Positions 18,301 to 27,205 of a stretch of DNA of 64,000 nt are shown here, in pieces. Position 1 is the first letter of the stretch. Each line of letters begins with the position of its first letter. Under the pieces are notes generated by a model. That model made no database searches. It was not told where the DNA came from and was given only the letters and a program-made list of their open reading frames with translations. Origin of the DNA: Prevotella sp. 885 (GTDB lineage Bacteria > Bacteroidota > Bacteroidia > Bacteroidales > Bacteroidaceae); assembly GCF_002265625.1 (NCBI RefSeq), contig NZ_NOVE01000013.1:1-64000 (forward strand). The letters are read 5' to 3'. Position numbers and translations under genes: made by a program.

Positions 18301-18486
18301 AACATCACACAGCGCTTCTACGTCAACAATCTCCGCGTGTACGTAGCTGCAGAGAATCTCCTTACCTTCACCAAGTATGCGGGATATGATCCTGAGATAT
18401 CGTCAGGCGGCACCTCACTTGGCGTCGACTATGGTGTCTATCCGCAGAGCCGCACATTCACTGTAGGCGTGAACGTCGGATTCTAA
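15367..18486 (+). CDS. susC: SusC-like TonB-dependent transporter, beta-glucan locus
   Basis: This 1039-residue outer-membrane protein imports oligosaccharides with its SusD partner, powered by TonB. Visible features are a signal peptide (ending SSLYAQ), a carboxypeptidase-regulatory-like domain (FAGTVVDANGEPIIGATVNV), a TonB-box-like LNDVVVVGYGVQKK and a plug domain (VRIRGIGTINDSNPLYIVDG, YGTRAANGVILVTTK). A long beta-barrel follows, ending SRTFTVGVNVGF with the terminal Phe expected for barrel assembly. The length is normal for the SusC branch. It is followed 52 bases later by SusD. Substrate is inferred from the neighbouring GH16 and GH3 enzymes. Confidence 0.95.
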   Translation: MSKSKLLLTAIAMTLSSSLYAQNHKFAGTVVDANGEPIIGATVNVKGSKENAITDIDGRFSISAAPGQTLVINYIGFSPLETKAADNMQLMLNEDRQTLNDVVVVGYGVQKKSVVTASIAKVSADDLAGTAPVRVDNALKGLASGVTVTSASGQPGAASQVRIRGIGTINDSNPLYIVDGMPIEGGIDYLNPSDIQSIEVLKDAASGAIYGTRAANGVILVTTKGGEKGKMRVNYNFSYGWQNPWKHRDVLNATEYAVMMNEGLVNAGQAPIYNDPYSYGKGTDWQDEIFNDNAGVTSHEVNLSGASDRVNYYLSLGYFHQDGIVGGNYDRSNYRRLTMRSNTTYTVFDDQKERSLFNKLTVGVNLSYARVNSKSIDANSQWGSPLGSALYLSPILSPTVSGAEADAQAALYGKQYMLYDKQGRMFSIPGSSYQEMNNPLAMLSLPGDKNWSHKFVANFSGDLNIGYGLKYRISYGADLSFWGADGYTPLYYLSGNNRATITNAHQSSNRGTVWQIENVLTWDRQFGKHSVNAVLGQSAMQNTGMNLYGSLQNLKDINKPYMNNTNADQSRGEMSASGGPAYKHTLSSYFFRASYNYGERYMAQVTVRRDGSSRFGANNRYATFPSFSLGWNVINEPYFKAPKWLSALKVRGSWGKNGNDNIGDFTYAAWTASPYNTVWGRGENVVNGVQAGALSNPDLKWEESIQTDLGLDLGFFDNALTFSVDWFKKKTSGMIISMPIPNYVGSEAPLGNVGDMENKGVEMEIGYKWYVGKAKFHVKGNASYLKNTLTNLGNTSGYLELDNMQNTGTITRATNGEPFPYFYGYKTNGIFQTMDEVKAYVNDKGDMLQPNAKPGDVRFVDVDKNGTIDAADRTKIGKGMPDWTYGFTFGAEYKGFDFMFMIQGTIGNDIYDATRRTDVRPANLPSYMLNRWTGPGTSNKYPRFVVGDGTNWQSSDLYVTDGSYMRLKNIQLGYTLPKNITQRFYVNNLRVYVAAENLLTFTKYAGYDPEISSGGTSLGVDYGVYPQSRTFTVGVNVGF

Positions 18487-18538
18487 GAGAAATACAGATG
18501 TACGCAAATACGTTAAATCTAAAAAAACAGAAACCGTT

Positions 18539-20065
18539 ATGAAATCAATAAACAAATATATAATCGTCGCAGCACTCGCTACGCCGCTCGCACTTACAAG
18601 CTGCTCGGACAGTTTCCTTGAGGTCACACCTCCCGACAAGGCCACCGTCGACGAATACTTCAGTTCATACGACCATATCATCGAGGCTATGGCTGCCACA
18701 TACAATCCTATGCGCCAGTACGACTGGAACAACAGCCAGTATGCTCCGCTCACACTCTGCTCTGACGTTATGGGCGATGATGTGTGGCCCGGCGGTTCGG
18801 GCATCAGCGACAACCAGCACCTGCACAAGATGTTCAACTTCGAGTCGACGCAGAATTCTTCCGACGCTCTTTCCGGCATCTGGGACCAGAGCTTCAAGGG
18901 AGTGCGCAATGCCAATGACGTGCTTCGCTACATAGACAACTCAAAGCAGAGCCTCACTGACGCACAATACAACACTCTTTCGGCAGAGGCACGCACGCTT
19001 AGAGCGTTCTATTATATGCAGCTGTGGAAGTTCTATGGCAACATACCTTTCTATATGGAGAACCTCAAGGCTCCTTACATTGCCGAACAGAAGCAGGCAG
19101 ATGAGGTTTACGAAGCAGTGATCAGCGACCTTGAGTCAGCCATCAGCCTCAACGCCCTGCCTATGAAGTGGGACGACGACAACATCGGACGCATGAGTCA
19201 GGCTGCCGCATACATGATTTACGCCGAAATGGTGATGTATCAGAACGATGAGGCACGTTATCAGAAGGCTCTCTCGTTCATGCAGCAGATAATCAGCGAC
19301 ACCGACAACTACGACCTCAACCCTGATTATGCAGGCATCTTCCTCGAAAGCGGCGAATGGACAAAGGAGAGCATTTTCGAGATTTGCTATAAGGACGACA
19401 ATGCTGTGCGTGCATGGGGCGACGGCGTGGTCAATGCAGGCGGAACCATCTATCCGCGCCTTATCGGTCCGGCTGGCGGTGTGCCAGAGGACGGAGTGGA
19501 CAACGGATGGGGATTCGAACCCGTTCGCGAGGAAACTTACAATATGTTTGCCGAAGGCGACAGCCGTCGCGACGCAACAGTATATGATGCCCGCAAGGCT
19601 TCTTACACGAAGCGTTATCAGGACACCGGACTGTGGCTTAAGAAGTATCTGCCTTACACGGAGAACAACAAGGACCAGAAGGCTGACGGCGACCTCAACT
19701 TCAACAACAACCTGCGCATCTATCGCTTTGCTGAGACACTGCTCAATGCAGCAGAATTGCTCGTACGTACCAACGGCGACCAGACCAAGGCACAGGAATA
19801 TCTCAATCGTGTTCATCACCGTGCAGGACTGACCGACAACCGTGCAGCCACCATTGACAACATCATCGACGAGCGTCATCTTGAGTTTGTGGGCGAAGGC
19901 AAGCGTTATTGGGATCTTGTACGCACCGGCAAGGCTGCCTCTACACTTACTCCTGATGCTTACGGTTACCGCACAAACACATGGAGCGAGAGCAAGAAGT
20001 ATCTGCCAATACCGCTGAGCGAGATTGACGCCGCACACGGAACACTAAAGCAGAACAATTATTAA
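18539..20065 (+). CDS. susD: SusD-like surface glycan-binding lipoprotein, beta-glucan locus
   Basis: This 508-residue lipoprotein has a lipobox LALTSC (Cys22) followed by SDSFLE, consistent with surface export in Bacteroidota. SusD hallmarks are an N-terminal TPR-rich region (YNTLSAEARTLRAFYYMQLW, YGNIPF) and the C-terminal RagB/SusD region (RFAETLLNAAELLVR, IIDERHLEFVGEGKRYWDL). The protein caps the SusC barrel and binds glycan. It is positioned directly between SusC and the glycan-binding protein, with 22 bases to the next gene. Confidence 0.95.
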   Translation: MKSINKYIIVAALATPLALTSCSDSFLEVTPPDKATVDEYFSSYDHIIEAMAATYNPMRQYDWNNSQYAPLTLCSDVMGDDVWPGGSGISDNQHLHKMFNFESTQNSSDALSGIWDQSFKGVRNANDVLRYIDNSKQSLTDAQYNTLSAEARTLRAFYYMQLWKFYGNIPFYMENLKAPYIAEQKQADEVYEAVISDLESAISLNALPMKWDDDNIGRMSQAAAYMIYAEMVMYQNDEARYQKALSFMQQIISDTDNYDLNPDYAGIFLESGEWTKESIFEICYKDDNAVRAWGDGVVNAGGTIYPRLIGPAGGVPEDGVDNGWGFEPVREETYNMFAEGDSRRDATVYDARKASYTKRYQDTGLWLKKYLPYTENNKDQKADGDLNFNNNLRIYRFAETLLNAAELLVRTNGDQTKAQEYLNRVHHRAGLTDNRAATIDNIIDERHLEFVGEGKRYWDLVRTGKAASTLTPDAYGYRTNTWSESKKYLPIPLSEIDAAHGTLKQNNY

Positions 20066-20087
20066 AATCTAAAAAAACAACGAGACT

Positions 20088-21959
20088 ATGAAACTCAACA
20101 AGATATACACTCTGGCTCTTGCCGCCCTTTCCTTGGCGGCTTGCAGCCCCGAGGATTTCGACGGCGTGTCGGAAGCAGGTCTGCCCGTAGCCGAAAACGC
20201 TAAAGTGACAGCAACCGTAGACGAAGCCACCAACACCGTAACCTTCAATCTCGAAGGCGACGGCATCTATCCGATGTGGTACATTCCGGTGGACGGCAAG
20301 GAAGTGACAAAGAATCCTGTATACTCCACTCTCAACCCTCTGCAGAAGATCTGGAGCAATGCCGGCGACTATAAGATTTGTTATCGCGTTGGCAACCATA
20401 ACGGTCTGTCGCAGGGTATGGGCGAGACAACATTCCACATTGCCAACTCACTAACCAACTACGACGAGCTGCTTGCCATGCTTTGCGGCAAGGAATGGCG
20501 CATTGCCTCTACCGAAGCAGCCCACATGGGTTGCGGTCCTTCAGGTACGGACGGCACAGAATGGTGGTCAGCAAAGCCTAACGACAAGGCAGGTTTCGGC
20601 GTTTACGATGACCGCATCAGCTTTGGCACCGACTATTCATACACATACGATCCGGGCGACGGCGGAACAGTATACGTCAACAAGGATTGTAGCGTGCTCG
20701 GCGGACCGAAGTCAGAAGACTTCATGGTTACTGTTGACGGCAAGAAGAAGAGTTCGTTCAAGCTCTCCACAGAGGGCGAGGACATCTATATGACAATGCC
20801 TGCCGGCACTTATTTCCCTTACATTCCAGCAGACGGCGCATTCAACGGTGAGCTGAAACTGCGCATCGAGAGTCTTGTGGGCAGCACAATGACGCTCGTC
20901 TGGGACAACGGCGAAATAGCATGGCATTACATTCTGACCAATGCTGACGAAGGATTCCAGGGATTCAACGCTGCAAGCGACTGCAACCTATGGAAGTCAT
21001 GCCAGTACAGCAATACGTTCTACTATGCTCCAGGTTGGGCGCAGATAGCTGATCCTACGCTTACTGCCGACGGCAACAAGTATGTCATAGAGCTGCCCAC
21101 CGCCACTACAGACCAGTGGCAGGCACAGGTGCACTTCCACACTGATATGGCTACCAACGCAGACAATTCGTACGACTTCTCTGCCAAGCTGCTCTCTTCC
21201 ACCGACCACAACAATGTTACTGTCAAGCTTACCAAGGAAGGCGATGACAATACTTACTACTTCATGGAGAACATTCAGCTCAAGGCTGGTCAGGAATACA
21301 TATTCTATAAGAGCAATATGGCTGGCATAGACATGGACAAGATAAATCTCGTGTTCGACTTCGGTGGAAATGCTGAGAACACAAAGATAACCGTACGCGA
21401 CATTGACCTGCAGGAGCATGGCTGCGATGGCATTGAGGCACCGGCAGAGGATGAAGACAAGACAGTGTATACGTATGACAGCGAGTCGAACCTGTGGAAG
21501 ACATACGTAGACGATAAGGGCAACGAAGGATTCACCACCACATTCTTCTATGCTCCGGAATGGAACCAGATTGCCGATCCCGACTTCTCTGTCAACAACG
21601 GCAAGTACACCGTGGTTCTGCCTGAGGCAACAAGCGACCAGTGGCAGGCTCAGGTGCATGTAGTGACCGGCATCCCTGCCGAGGCAGACACCGAGTACGA
21701 CTTCTCTTGCAAGTTCCTCGCAAAGAAGGACATCAATGGCGTGACAGTAAAACTCACCGACACGGCCAGCGACGACAACTTCTTCTTTGCCAACCGCTAC
21801 GACCTCAAGGCTGGCACAGAGTATCAGGTGAAGATCCCTGCCGTGAAAATGGGAAAAGGCAAGGCAGACGCCCTTAAGCTTGTGTTCGACTTCGGTGGTT
21901 GTCCTGCCGATGAGAAGATCGACATCTACAATATCATATTACAGAAGACAGCAAAATAA
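20088..21959 (+). CDS. Surface glycan-binding lipoprotein with two tandem CBM-like domains
   Basis: This 623-residue lipoprotein (LSLAAC, Cys19, then SPEDFD) is in the SusE/F position. Residues of about 30-110 form a PKD/Ig-like strand-rich region. A second region (about 125-285) is unlike known catalytic domains. Two homologous modules of about 150 residues then follow. Each starts with LWK, contains FYYAP-W-QIADP or FFYAP-W-QIADP, and carries DQWQAQVH, YDFS-K, VTVKL and LVFDFGG. The paired modules resemble CBM4/CBM16-type beta-sandwiches that bind beta-glucans. No catalytic motif is seen. The role is binding glucan at the cell surface for the GH16 enzyme encoded next, 15 bases downstream. 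Confidence 0.8.
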   Translation: MKLNKIYTLALAALSLAACSPEDFDGVSEAGLPVAENAKVTATVDEATNTVTFNLEGDGIYPMWYIPVDGKEVTKNPVYSTLNPLQKIWSNAGDYKICYRVGNHNGLSQGMGETTFHIANSLTNYDELLAMLCGKEWRIASTEAAHMGCGPSGTDGTEWWSAKPNDKAGFGVYDDRISFGTDYSYTYDPGDGGTVYVNKDCSVLGGPKSEDFMVTVDGKKKSSFKLSTEGEDIYMTMPAGTYFPYIPADGAFNGELKLRIESLVGSTMTLVWDNGEIAWHYILTNADEGFQGFNAASDCNLWKSCQYSNTFYYAPGWAQIADPTLTADGNKYVIELPTATTDQWQAQVHFHTDMATNADNSYDFSAKLLSSTDHNNVTVKLTKEGDDNTYYFMENIQLKAGQEYIFYKSNMAGIDMDKINLVFDFGGNAENTKITVRDIDLQEHGCDGIEAPAEDEDKTVYTYDSESNLWKTYVDDKGNEGFTTTFFYAPEWNQIADPDFSVNNGKYTVVLPEATSDQWQAQVHVVTGIPAEADTEYDFSCKFLAKKDINGVTVKLTDTASDDNFFFANRYDLKAGTEYQVKIPAVKMGKGKADALKLVFDFGGCPADEKIDIYNIILQKTAK

Positions 21960-21974
21960 AAACGCAATACAATT

Positions 21975-23054
21975 ATGAAGAAGACTATGATTCTGACATC
22001 TCTCTTCGCTGCCGCCATCAGTCTGATGGCGTGCAGCAACGAGACCGACATAACATACGCTCCGCAACAGAACATCACGATAACACAAAAATCTGTGTCG
22101 ATGGGCAATAACGGAGGCAGTATCAGCGTTGAAGTATCAAGCGATCATGAGTTCTCTGCATACACCAACGATGCTTGGCTGACAGTTTCGCCCACCAACA
22201 GCACCAATAAGACAGCCACACTCACCATCACAGCCGAACCAAACACGGGAGCTGAACGAACCGGTAAGGTTGTGATTTGGTCGGGAGGCTCACGCGACAG
22301 CATCAGCGTTGTGCAGTCTGCCGGACTGCAGGAAGACATCAAGTGCCCGTTGAGCGGCTACGAGCTGGTATGGAACGATGAGTTCAGCGGCTCGAAGGTA
22401 GGCAGCGACTGGACATGGGAGGTGAAACCCGCAGGATGGGTGAACAACGAATTGCAGAACTATGTGCAGGACGACAAGGTGGCGCAGGTCAACAACGGCA
22501 CGCTTAAGATAAACCTCATCAATGACGGCGGCACCATCAAGAGTGCCCGACTCTACGCCCGTCAGACCACTGGATGGCAGTATGGCTACATCGAAGCAAG
22601 CATCAAGTTGCCTAAGGGCAAGGGCACATGGCCCGCTTTCTGGATGATGCCCGTCAACTTCAAGACGTGGCCCGGCGACGGCGAGATAGACATTATGGAG
22701 GAAGTTGGCTACGATGCCAACGTCGTCGTGTCAACCATCCATTGCAACAAATACAACAACGGCGGCACTGCCATCGAGTCGGCACGCAAGAAGGTCTCCA
22801 CCGCACAAAGCGAATTCCACAAGTACGCAATGGAATGGACCAAAGACTACATGACGTTCTACGTTGACGGCGAAAAGCTCCTCACCTACAAAAACGACGG
22901 AACCGGCAAGGACGCATGGCCGTTTGACGCAGCCTTCTATCCAATCCTCAATCTCGCTTGGGGCGGTGCTTGGGGCGGACAGCAAGGCTTGGATGAGAGT
23001 TGCCTTCCCGCCACAATGGAGGTTGACTACGTGAGAGTGTTTCAAAAGAAATAG
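21975..23054 (+). CDS. GH16 endo-beta-glucanase lipoprotein (laminarinase/lichenase type)
   Basis: This 359-residue lipoprotein has a lipobox SLMAC (Cys20) followed by SNETD. Residues of about 30-115 form a BACON-like domain (SVSMGNNGGSISVEVSS, TLTITAEPNTGAERTG). The GH16 domain follows from about residue 125 (YELVWNDEFSGSKVGSDW). The catalytic signature EIDIME is at residues 237-242, with the nucleophile and acid/base glutamates at its ends. The enzyme cleaves beta-1,3 or mixed beta-1,3/1,4 glucan at the cell surface. The choice between laminarin and mixed-linkage glucan cannot be made from sequence alone. Neighbouring GH3 enzymes would finish degradation in the periplasm. Confidence 0.92.
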   Translation: MKKTMILTSLFAAAISLMACSNETDITYAPQQNITITQKSVSMGNNGGSISVEVSSDHEFSAYTNDAWLTVSPTNSTNKTATLTITAEPNTGAERTGKVVIWSGGSRDSISVVQSAGLQEDIKCPLSGYELVWNDEFSGSKVGSDWTWEVKPAGWVNNELQNYVQDDKVAQVNNGTLKINLINDGGTIKSARLYARQTTGWQYGYIEASIKLPKGKGTWPAFWMMPVNFKTWPGDGEIDIMEEVGYDANVVVSTIHCNKYNNGGTAIESARKKVSTAQSEFHKYAMEWTKDYMTFYVDGEKLLTYKNDGTGKDAWPFDAAFYPILNLAWGGAWGGQQGLDESCLPATMEVDYVRVFQKK

Positions 23055-23070
23055 AAAATAAAACGAAAGA

Positions 23071-25347
23071 ATGAAGAAAACCAATATTGCATTGGCAGCC
23101 CTGTTTCTCCTCTCTCCTGCAACCATCTTTGCAGGAAAGAAGAAGCAGCTGCCTCCAATGAATGAGTTCGTTACCGAACTGATGCAGAAGATGACCCTGG
23201 AGGAGAAGATCGGTCAGCTGAATCTGCTCCCCGGAGGCGACCTTACCACGGGCGCCGTAATGAATTCGCCGCTTGCAGAAAAGGTGGGAGCGGGCGAATT
23301 GGGTGCCATCCTTAACGTCAAGGGCGTTGAGAAGATAAAGAATCTGCAGGAGATAGCTGTTAAGAAGACACGTCTCGGCATCCCTCTTATCTTCGGACAG
23401 GACGTCATTCATGGCTATCAGACCGTATTCCCATTGCCGTTGGCTCAAGCCTGTTCGTGGGATTTGGCGATGATTGAGCGTGCCGCACAAGTGGCAGCAG
23501 CCGAAGCCACAGCCTCGGGCATCAACTGGGTGTACAGTCCTATGGTGGACGTTGCCGTCGATCCGCGTTGGGGACGAGTGGCTGAAGGTGCGGGCGAAGA
23601 CCCTTACCTGACCTCGCAAGTGGGCGCCGCAATGATTCGCGGCTATCAGGGCGACTACTCTGACCATAACGCAATGGCTTGCGTCAAGCACTACGCTCTG
23701 TACGGCGCCTCCGAGTCAGGACGCGACTACAACACCGTGGACATGAGCCACGTACGCATGTATAATCAGTATTTTGCTCCTTACAAGGCAGCTGCCGAGG
23801 CAGGAGCCGGTTCGTTCATGACCTCGTTCAACATCGTTGACGGCGTTCCTGCCACAGCCAACAAGTGGCTTATTGACGATGTTCTGCGCAATGAATGGAA
23901 GTTCGATGGATTCGTAGTCACCGACTATGGGTCAATCAATGAGATGATGATGCACGGCATAGGCAATCCGCTCTCCAACACAGCACAGGCTCTGAAGGCT
24001 GGCACCGATATGGACATGTGTTCGGAAGCATTTGTACGTAACCTTAAGACCTGCCTTGAGAAAGGCACAGTGAAGATGAGCGACATCGATCAGGCTTGCC
24101 GCCGCGTGCTTGAGGCGAAATACAAGCTCGGACTCTTTGCCGATCCGTACCGCTTCTGCGACGCCAAGCGTGAGAAGACAGAGCTTTACACCGCCGCCAA
24201 CCGTAGCGTTGCGCGCGACATGGCTGCCGAGACATTCGTACTTCTAAAGAATCAGAACAGCCTGTTGCCACTTAAGAAGCAGGGCACCGTGGCTCTCGTA
24301 GGTCCGCTTGCCGACACCCGTAACAACCTTCCCGGTTCATGGTCAACTGGCGACAAGCCAGAGAAGTATTCCACTCTGCGCGAGGCAATGACCCGTTATC
24401 TTGACGGCAAAGCCACCGTTCTCTACGCCCAAGGTTCCAATATCTATCTGGACGAGAAACAGCAGAAGGAGATTGAGTTCGGTCGACCTATAGAACGTGG
24501 CGACCAGAAGCGTATGATGCAGGAAGCTCTTGACGTGGCACGCAAGGCGGACGTAGTGGTGGCATGTCTCGGCGAGATGGCAGAAATGAGTGGCGAGTGC
24601 GCCTCTCGCACCAATCTGGAACTGCCAGACGCACAGATGATGCTCCTGAAAGAACTGGTAAAGACGGGCAAACCGGTCGTGCTGCTCAACTTCTCAGGCA
24701 GGGCAACCGTCCTGAAATGGGAGTCAGAGAACGTGAATGCCATCATGAACGTATGGTTTGCAGGTTCAGAAACTGGCGATGCTGTCTGTGATGTGCTCTT
24801 CGGCGACAAGGTTCCGACGGGCAAGACGGTCAACAGTTTCCCGCAGAACGTGGGTCAGCTGCCTCTCTATTACAACCACATGAACACGGGACGTCCTGTT
24901 CCCGAGGGCACAGACCGCTTCTTCAAGTATCAGAGCAATTACATGGACGTGCGCAACGACGCTCTCTATCCCTTCGGATACGGACTGTCTTACACCACGT
25001 ACGAGTATGGCGACCTTACTCTCAGTGCTCCCTCTATGAACGCAGACGGCACCGTTAAGGCTTCGCTCACCGTAAAGAACACTGGAGAACGCGACGGCGA
25101 CGAGATTGTTCAGCTCTACATCCATGACGTCAGTGCAAGCATTGCCCGCCCCGTCAAGGAACTGAAAGGCTTCCAGCGCATCCATCTGAAGAGCGGCGAA
25201 GCCAAGACCGTGACCTTCGATATCACACGCAAGCAACTCGAATTCTACAACTCTGAACTAAAGCAGGTGGTAGAACCAGGCGAATTCACCATAATGGTAG
25301 GTTCCAACAGCCGCGACGTAAAGACGGCAAAACTTACTGTGGAATAA
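23071..25347 (+). CDS. GH3 beta-glucosidase (BglX-like), last enzyme of the locus
   Basis: This 758-residue GH3 enzyme has a signal peptide (about residues 1-22, ending TIFAG). The barrel domain has IPLIFGQDVIHGYQTVFP, the Arg/Gly-rich DPRWGRVAEGAGEDPYLTS and VKHYALYGASESGRDYN. The nucleophile Asp is in VVTDYGS (near residue 285). The C-terminal domain has VVACLGEMAEMSGEC, and the FnIII-like end has VKNTGERDGDEIVQLY. This matches the BglX type of periplasmic beta-glucosidase and differs clearly from the first GH3 in the locus, suggesting complementary linkage preferences. A rho-independent terminator at 25364 closes the operon. Confidence 0.92.
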   Translation: MKKTNIALAALFLLSPATIFAGKKKQLPPMNEFVTELMQKMTLEEKIGQLNLLPGGDLTTGAVMNSPLAEKVGAGELGAILNVKGVEKIKNLQEIAVKKTRLGIPLIFGQDVIHGYQTVFPLPLAQACSWDLAMIERAAQVAAAEATASGINWVYSPMVDVAVDPRWGRVAEGAGEDPYLTSQVGAAMIRGYQGDYSDHNAMACVKHYALYGASESGRDYNTVDMSHVRMYNQYFAPYKAAAEAGAGSFMTSFNIVDGVPATANKWLIDDVLRNEWKFDGFVVTDYGSINEMMMHGIGNPLSNTAQALKAGTDMDMCSEAFVRNLKTCLEKGTVKMSDIDQACRRVLEAKYKLGLFADPYRFCDAKREKTELYTAANRSVARDMAAETFVLLKNQNSLLPLKKQGTVALVGPLADTRNNLPGSWSTGDKPEKYSTLREAMTRYLDGKATVLYAQGSNIYLDEKQQKEIEFGRPIERGDQKRMMQEALDVARKADVVVACLGEMAEMSGECASRTNLELPDAQMMLLKELVKTGKPVVLLNFSGRATVLKWESENVNAIMNVWFAGSETGDAVCDVLFGDKVPTGKTVNSFPQNVGQLPLYYNHMNTGRPVPEGTDRFFKYQSNYMDVRNDALYPFGYGLSYTTYEYGDLTLSAPSMNADGTVKASLTVKNTGERDGDEIVQLYIHDVSASIARPVKELKGFQRIHLKSGEAKTVTFDITRKQLEFYNSELKQVVEPGEFTIMVGSNSRDVKTAKLTVE

Positions 25348-25363
25348 AAAACAATTCTTTATG

Positions 25364-25399
25364 AAAGCTCCGAAATCTTAATGGTTTCGGAGCTTTTTT
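25364..25399 (+). terminator. Rho-independent terminator of the beta-glucan operon
   Basis: AAAGCTCCGAAA (25364-25375) pairs exactly with TTTCGGAGCTTT (25385-25396) around a 9-base loop and is followed by more T. It lies 17 bases after the GH3 stop codon. Confidence 0.9.
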
Positions 25400-25426
25400 A
25401 TTGCAAAAATCAAAGCTATGTCTTTT

Positions 25427-25434
25427 TATTTTTG
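25427..25434 (+). promoter_or_regulatory. -7 box for the DUF6377-type regulator
   Basis: TATTTTTG matches TAnnTTTG and lies 29 bases before the ATG at 25464. A TTGC at 25401-25404 is a poor -33 at slightly long spacing. It shows that the regulator has its own promoter behind the terminator. Confidence 0.5.
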
Positions 25435-25463
25435 TAATTTTACGTTCCTAATCCTAAGAACGA

Positions 25464-27203
25464 ATGAAACCATCAAAGCCAAACAATATCACACTTACCC
25501 ATATATTACGCCCCCGCATAGCCATAATGATAATCTTGCTATGGTTCGGCATGTCCACAGCCGTGTCTGCCGTACATCCCACAGCCGCCTCCATTGACTC
25601 CATCCTGCAATGCATAGACGAGGCCATATCAGCTTCCGACCAGTACGTGCAGAAGAAGAAGGAACGTATTGCGTACCTTAAAAGCCGGGCAGATCAGGCA
25701 GAAACCTTATCCGCCAAGTATGAACTGACATATCAGCTCTATGCCGAATACCTTCCTTTCGTCAACGATTCTGCCATTTATTACCTTGAACGATGCTCTG
25801 ATATAGCCCTACAAATGGGTGATGACTCGAAAGCGGGAGGATGCCTGTCGCTTACTGCGCTGTGCTGTTCCAACGCAGGAATGTACGTAGAGTCAGAAGC
25901 AATTCTGAAAACCATCAATCCAGAGAAGCTCCACGGCATCGATCTCGGACTCTACTATTACGCATCCGGTCATATTTCAGGCGAGCTGGCTTACTACGGC
26001 AAGTTCGAGAATATGCGCAGACAATACGCCGAAACTTCCGCCAACTACTTCTTATTGGCACAGAAGTATCTGCCCGTCGGTCATAAATACTACAATCAGT
26101 GCCGCGAGATGTTGGCACAAGGCAGGAAAGACTATCGTCAGGCACTCGCCATCAACAACGAATGGCTGCATAACGTAAAGCCAGGTTCCCCGGAATATGC
26201 CCTCATATCCTTCTATCGTTATCTTGACTATAAGGCATTGGGCGACTCCATACAGATGATGTACAGTCTGGGCGAATCGGTATTGGCGGACATAAGGAAC
26301 GCCGTAATGGACCAAGGTTCGATGTGGGAGATGGCAAACCTGCTGATGGCAAACGGCGACGTCGATCGTTCTTACCGCTACATCTGCTTCACCTCTGACT
26401 GTGCCGACCGGTTCGGTTCACGCCAGCGTTTGTCCCACATATCGCCACTGCTAACACGCATAGCAAAGGAATATAAGGCCAAGGAGGAAAAGTCAGGTCG
26501 TTCGCTGCGCTTCACAGTCATAGCCATAAGCATCCTTTCATTGATGCTTCTCGCCGTCCTTGCATACGTCTATCGGAAACGCAACCAGCTCGCCGTGACG
26601 CGTGACCAGCTGGCAAAGTCGAACGCGCAGTTGCAGGATTCCAACGCGCAGCTCTCGTCGCTCAACTCACAGCTCTCATCGCTCAATTCGCAGCTCACCA
26701 TACTTAACTCCCAACTCTCTGAAGCCAACAGCGTGAAGGACATGTATGTGGGACGCTTCCTCAGACTGTGCTCTGTCTACATTGACAAGCTGGAAGACAT
26801 TCGCAAGAAGGTCATAAAGCGCGTAAAGAACAGACAATACACCGAACTGGCTGAGCTGACACGCTCCGCCGAGTTCACCAGCAAGGAGACTGACGAGCTG
26901 TACGCCACCTTCGACACCGCTTTCCTGCAACTGTTCCCGACGTTTGTGGACGACTTTAATGCATTGCTCAACCCCGAAAGCCACATCTTGCCTCCCGACA
27001 ACAAGTCGCTCAATACAGCCATTCGCATATTCGCACTCATACGTCTCGGCATAACTGACAGCAGCAAGATAGCGGAATTTCTGCATTACAGCGTCAACAC
27101 CATATATAATTACAGAGCCAACGTCAAGAACGGAGCCGTGTGCGACCGAGCTGACTTTGAGAACCGCGTGAGACAGATAGGCATGCCGCACAGCAAGGCA
27201 TAA
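25464..27203 (+). CDS. Membrane-bound transcriptional regulator, DUF6377/SusR-like
   Basis: This 579-residue protein has an N-terminal signal anchor (about residues 18-36). A helical, TPR-like periplasmic region follows (about 40-340, for example YELTYQLYAEYLPF and ALISFYRYLDYKALGD). One transmembrane helix (FTVIAISILSLMLLAVLAYVY, about 353-373) comes next, then a cytoplasmic coiled coil of NSQLSSL heptads (about 385-420). The C-terminal domain ends in a helix-turn-helix (DSSKIAEFLHYSVNTIYNYR). This is the layout of DUF6377 regulators placed beside Bacteroidales glycan loci, which sense oligosaccharide in the periplasm and activate transcription. It sits directly after the beta-glucan operon, whose regulator it most likely is. 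Confidence 0.8.
   Translation: MKPSKPNNITLTHILRPRIAIMIILLWFGMSTAVSAVHPTAASIDSILQCIDEAISASDQYVQKKKERIAYLKSRADQAETLSAKYELTYQLYAEYLPFVNDSAIYYLERCSDIALQMGDDSKAGGCLSLTALCCSNAGMYVESEAILKTINPEKLHGIDLGLYYYASGHISGELAYYGKFENMRRQYAETSANYFLLAQKYLPVGHKYYNQCREMLAQGRKDYRQALAINNEWLHNVKPGSPEYALISFYRYLDYKALGDSIQMMYSLGESVLADIRNAVMDQGSMWEMANLLMANGDVDRSYRYICFTSDCADRFGSRQRLSHISPLLTRIAKEYKAKEEKSGRSLRFTVIAISILSLMLLAVLAYVYRKRNQLAVTRDQLAKSNAQLQDSNAQLSSLNSQLSSLNSQLTILNSQLSEANSVKDMYVGRFLRLCSVYIDKLEDIRKKVIKRVKNRQYTELAELTRSAEFTSKETDELYATFDTAFLQLFPTFVDDFNALLNPESHILPPDNKSLNTAIRIFALIRLGITDSSKIAEFLHYSVNTIYNYRANVKNGAVCDRADFENRVRQIGMPHSKA
26619..26723 (+). repeat. In-frame 21-bp repeats encoding a heptad coiled coil
   Basis: Repeats of about 21 bases of the type CTC-AAC-TCA-CAG-CTC-TCA encode N-S-Q-L-S-S-L heptads, about five units with the outer ones degenerate. 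The repeat units resemble the CTCAACTCTCAA motif of the intergenic hairpins at 43144, 49700 and 53922. Confidence 0.75.
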
Positions 27204-27205
27204 CC

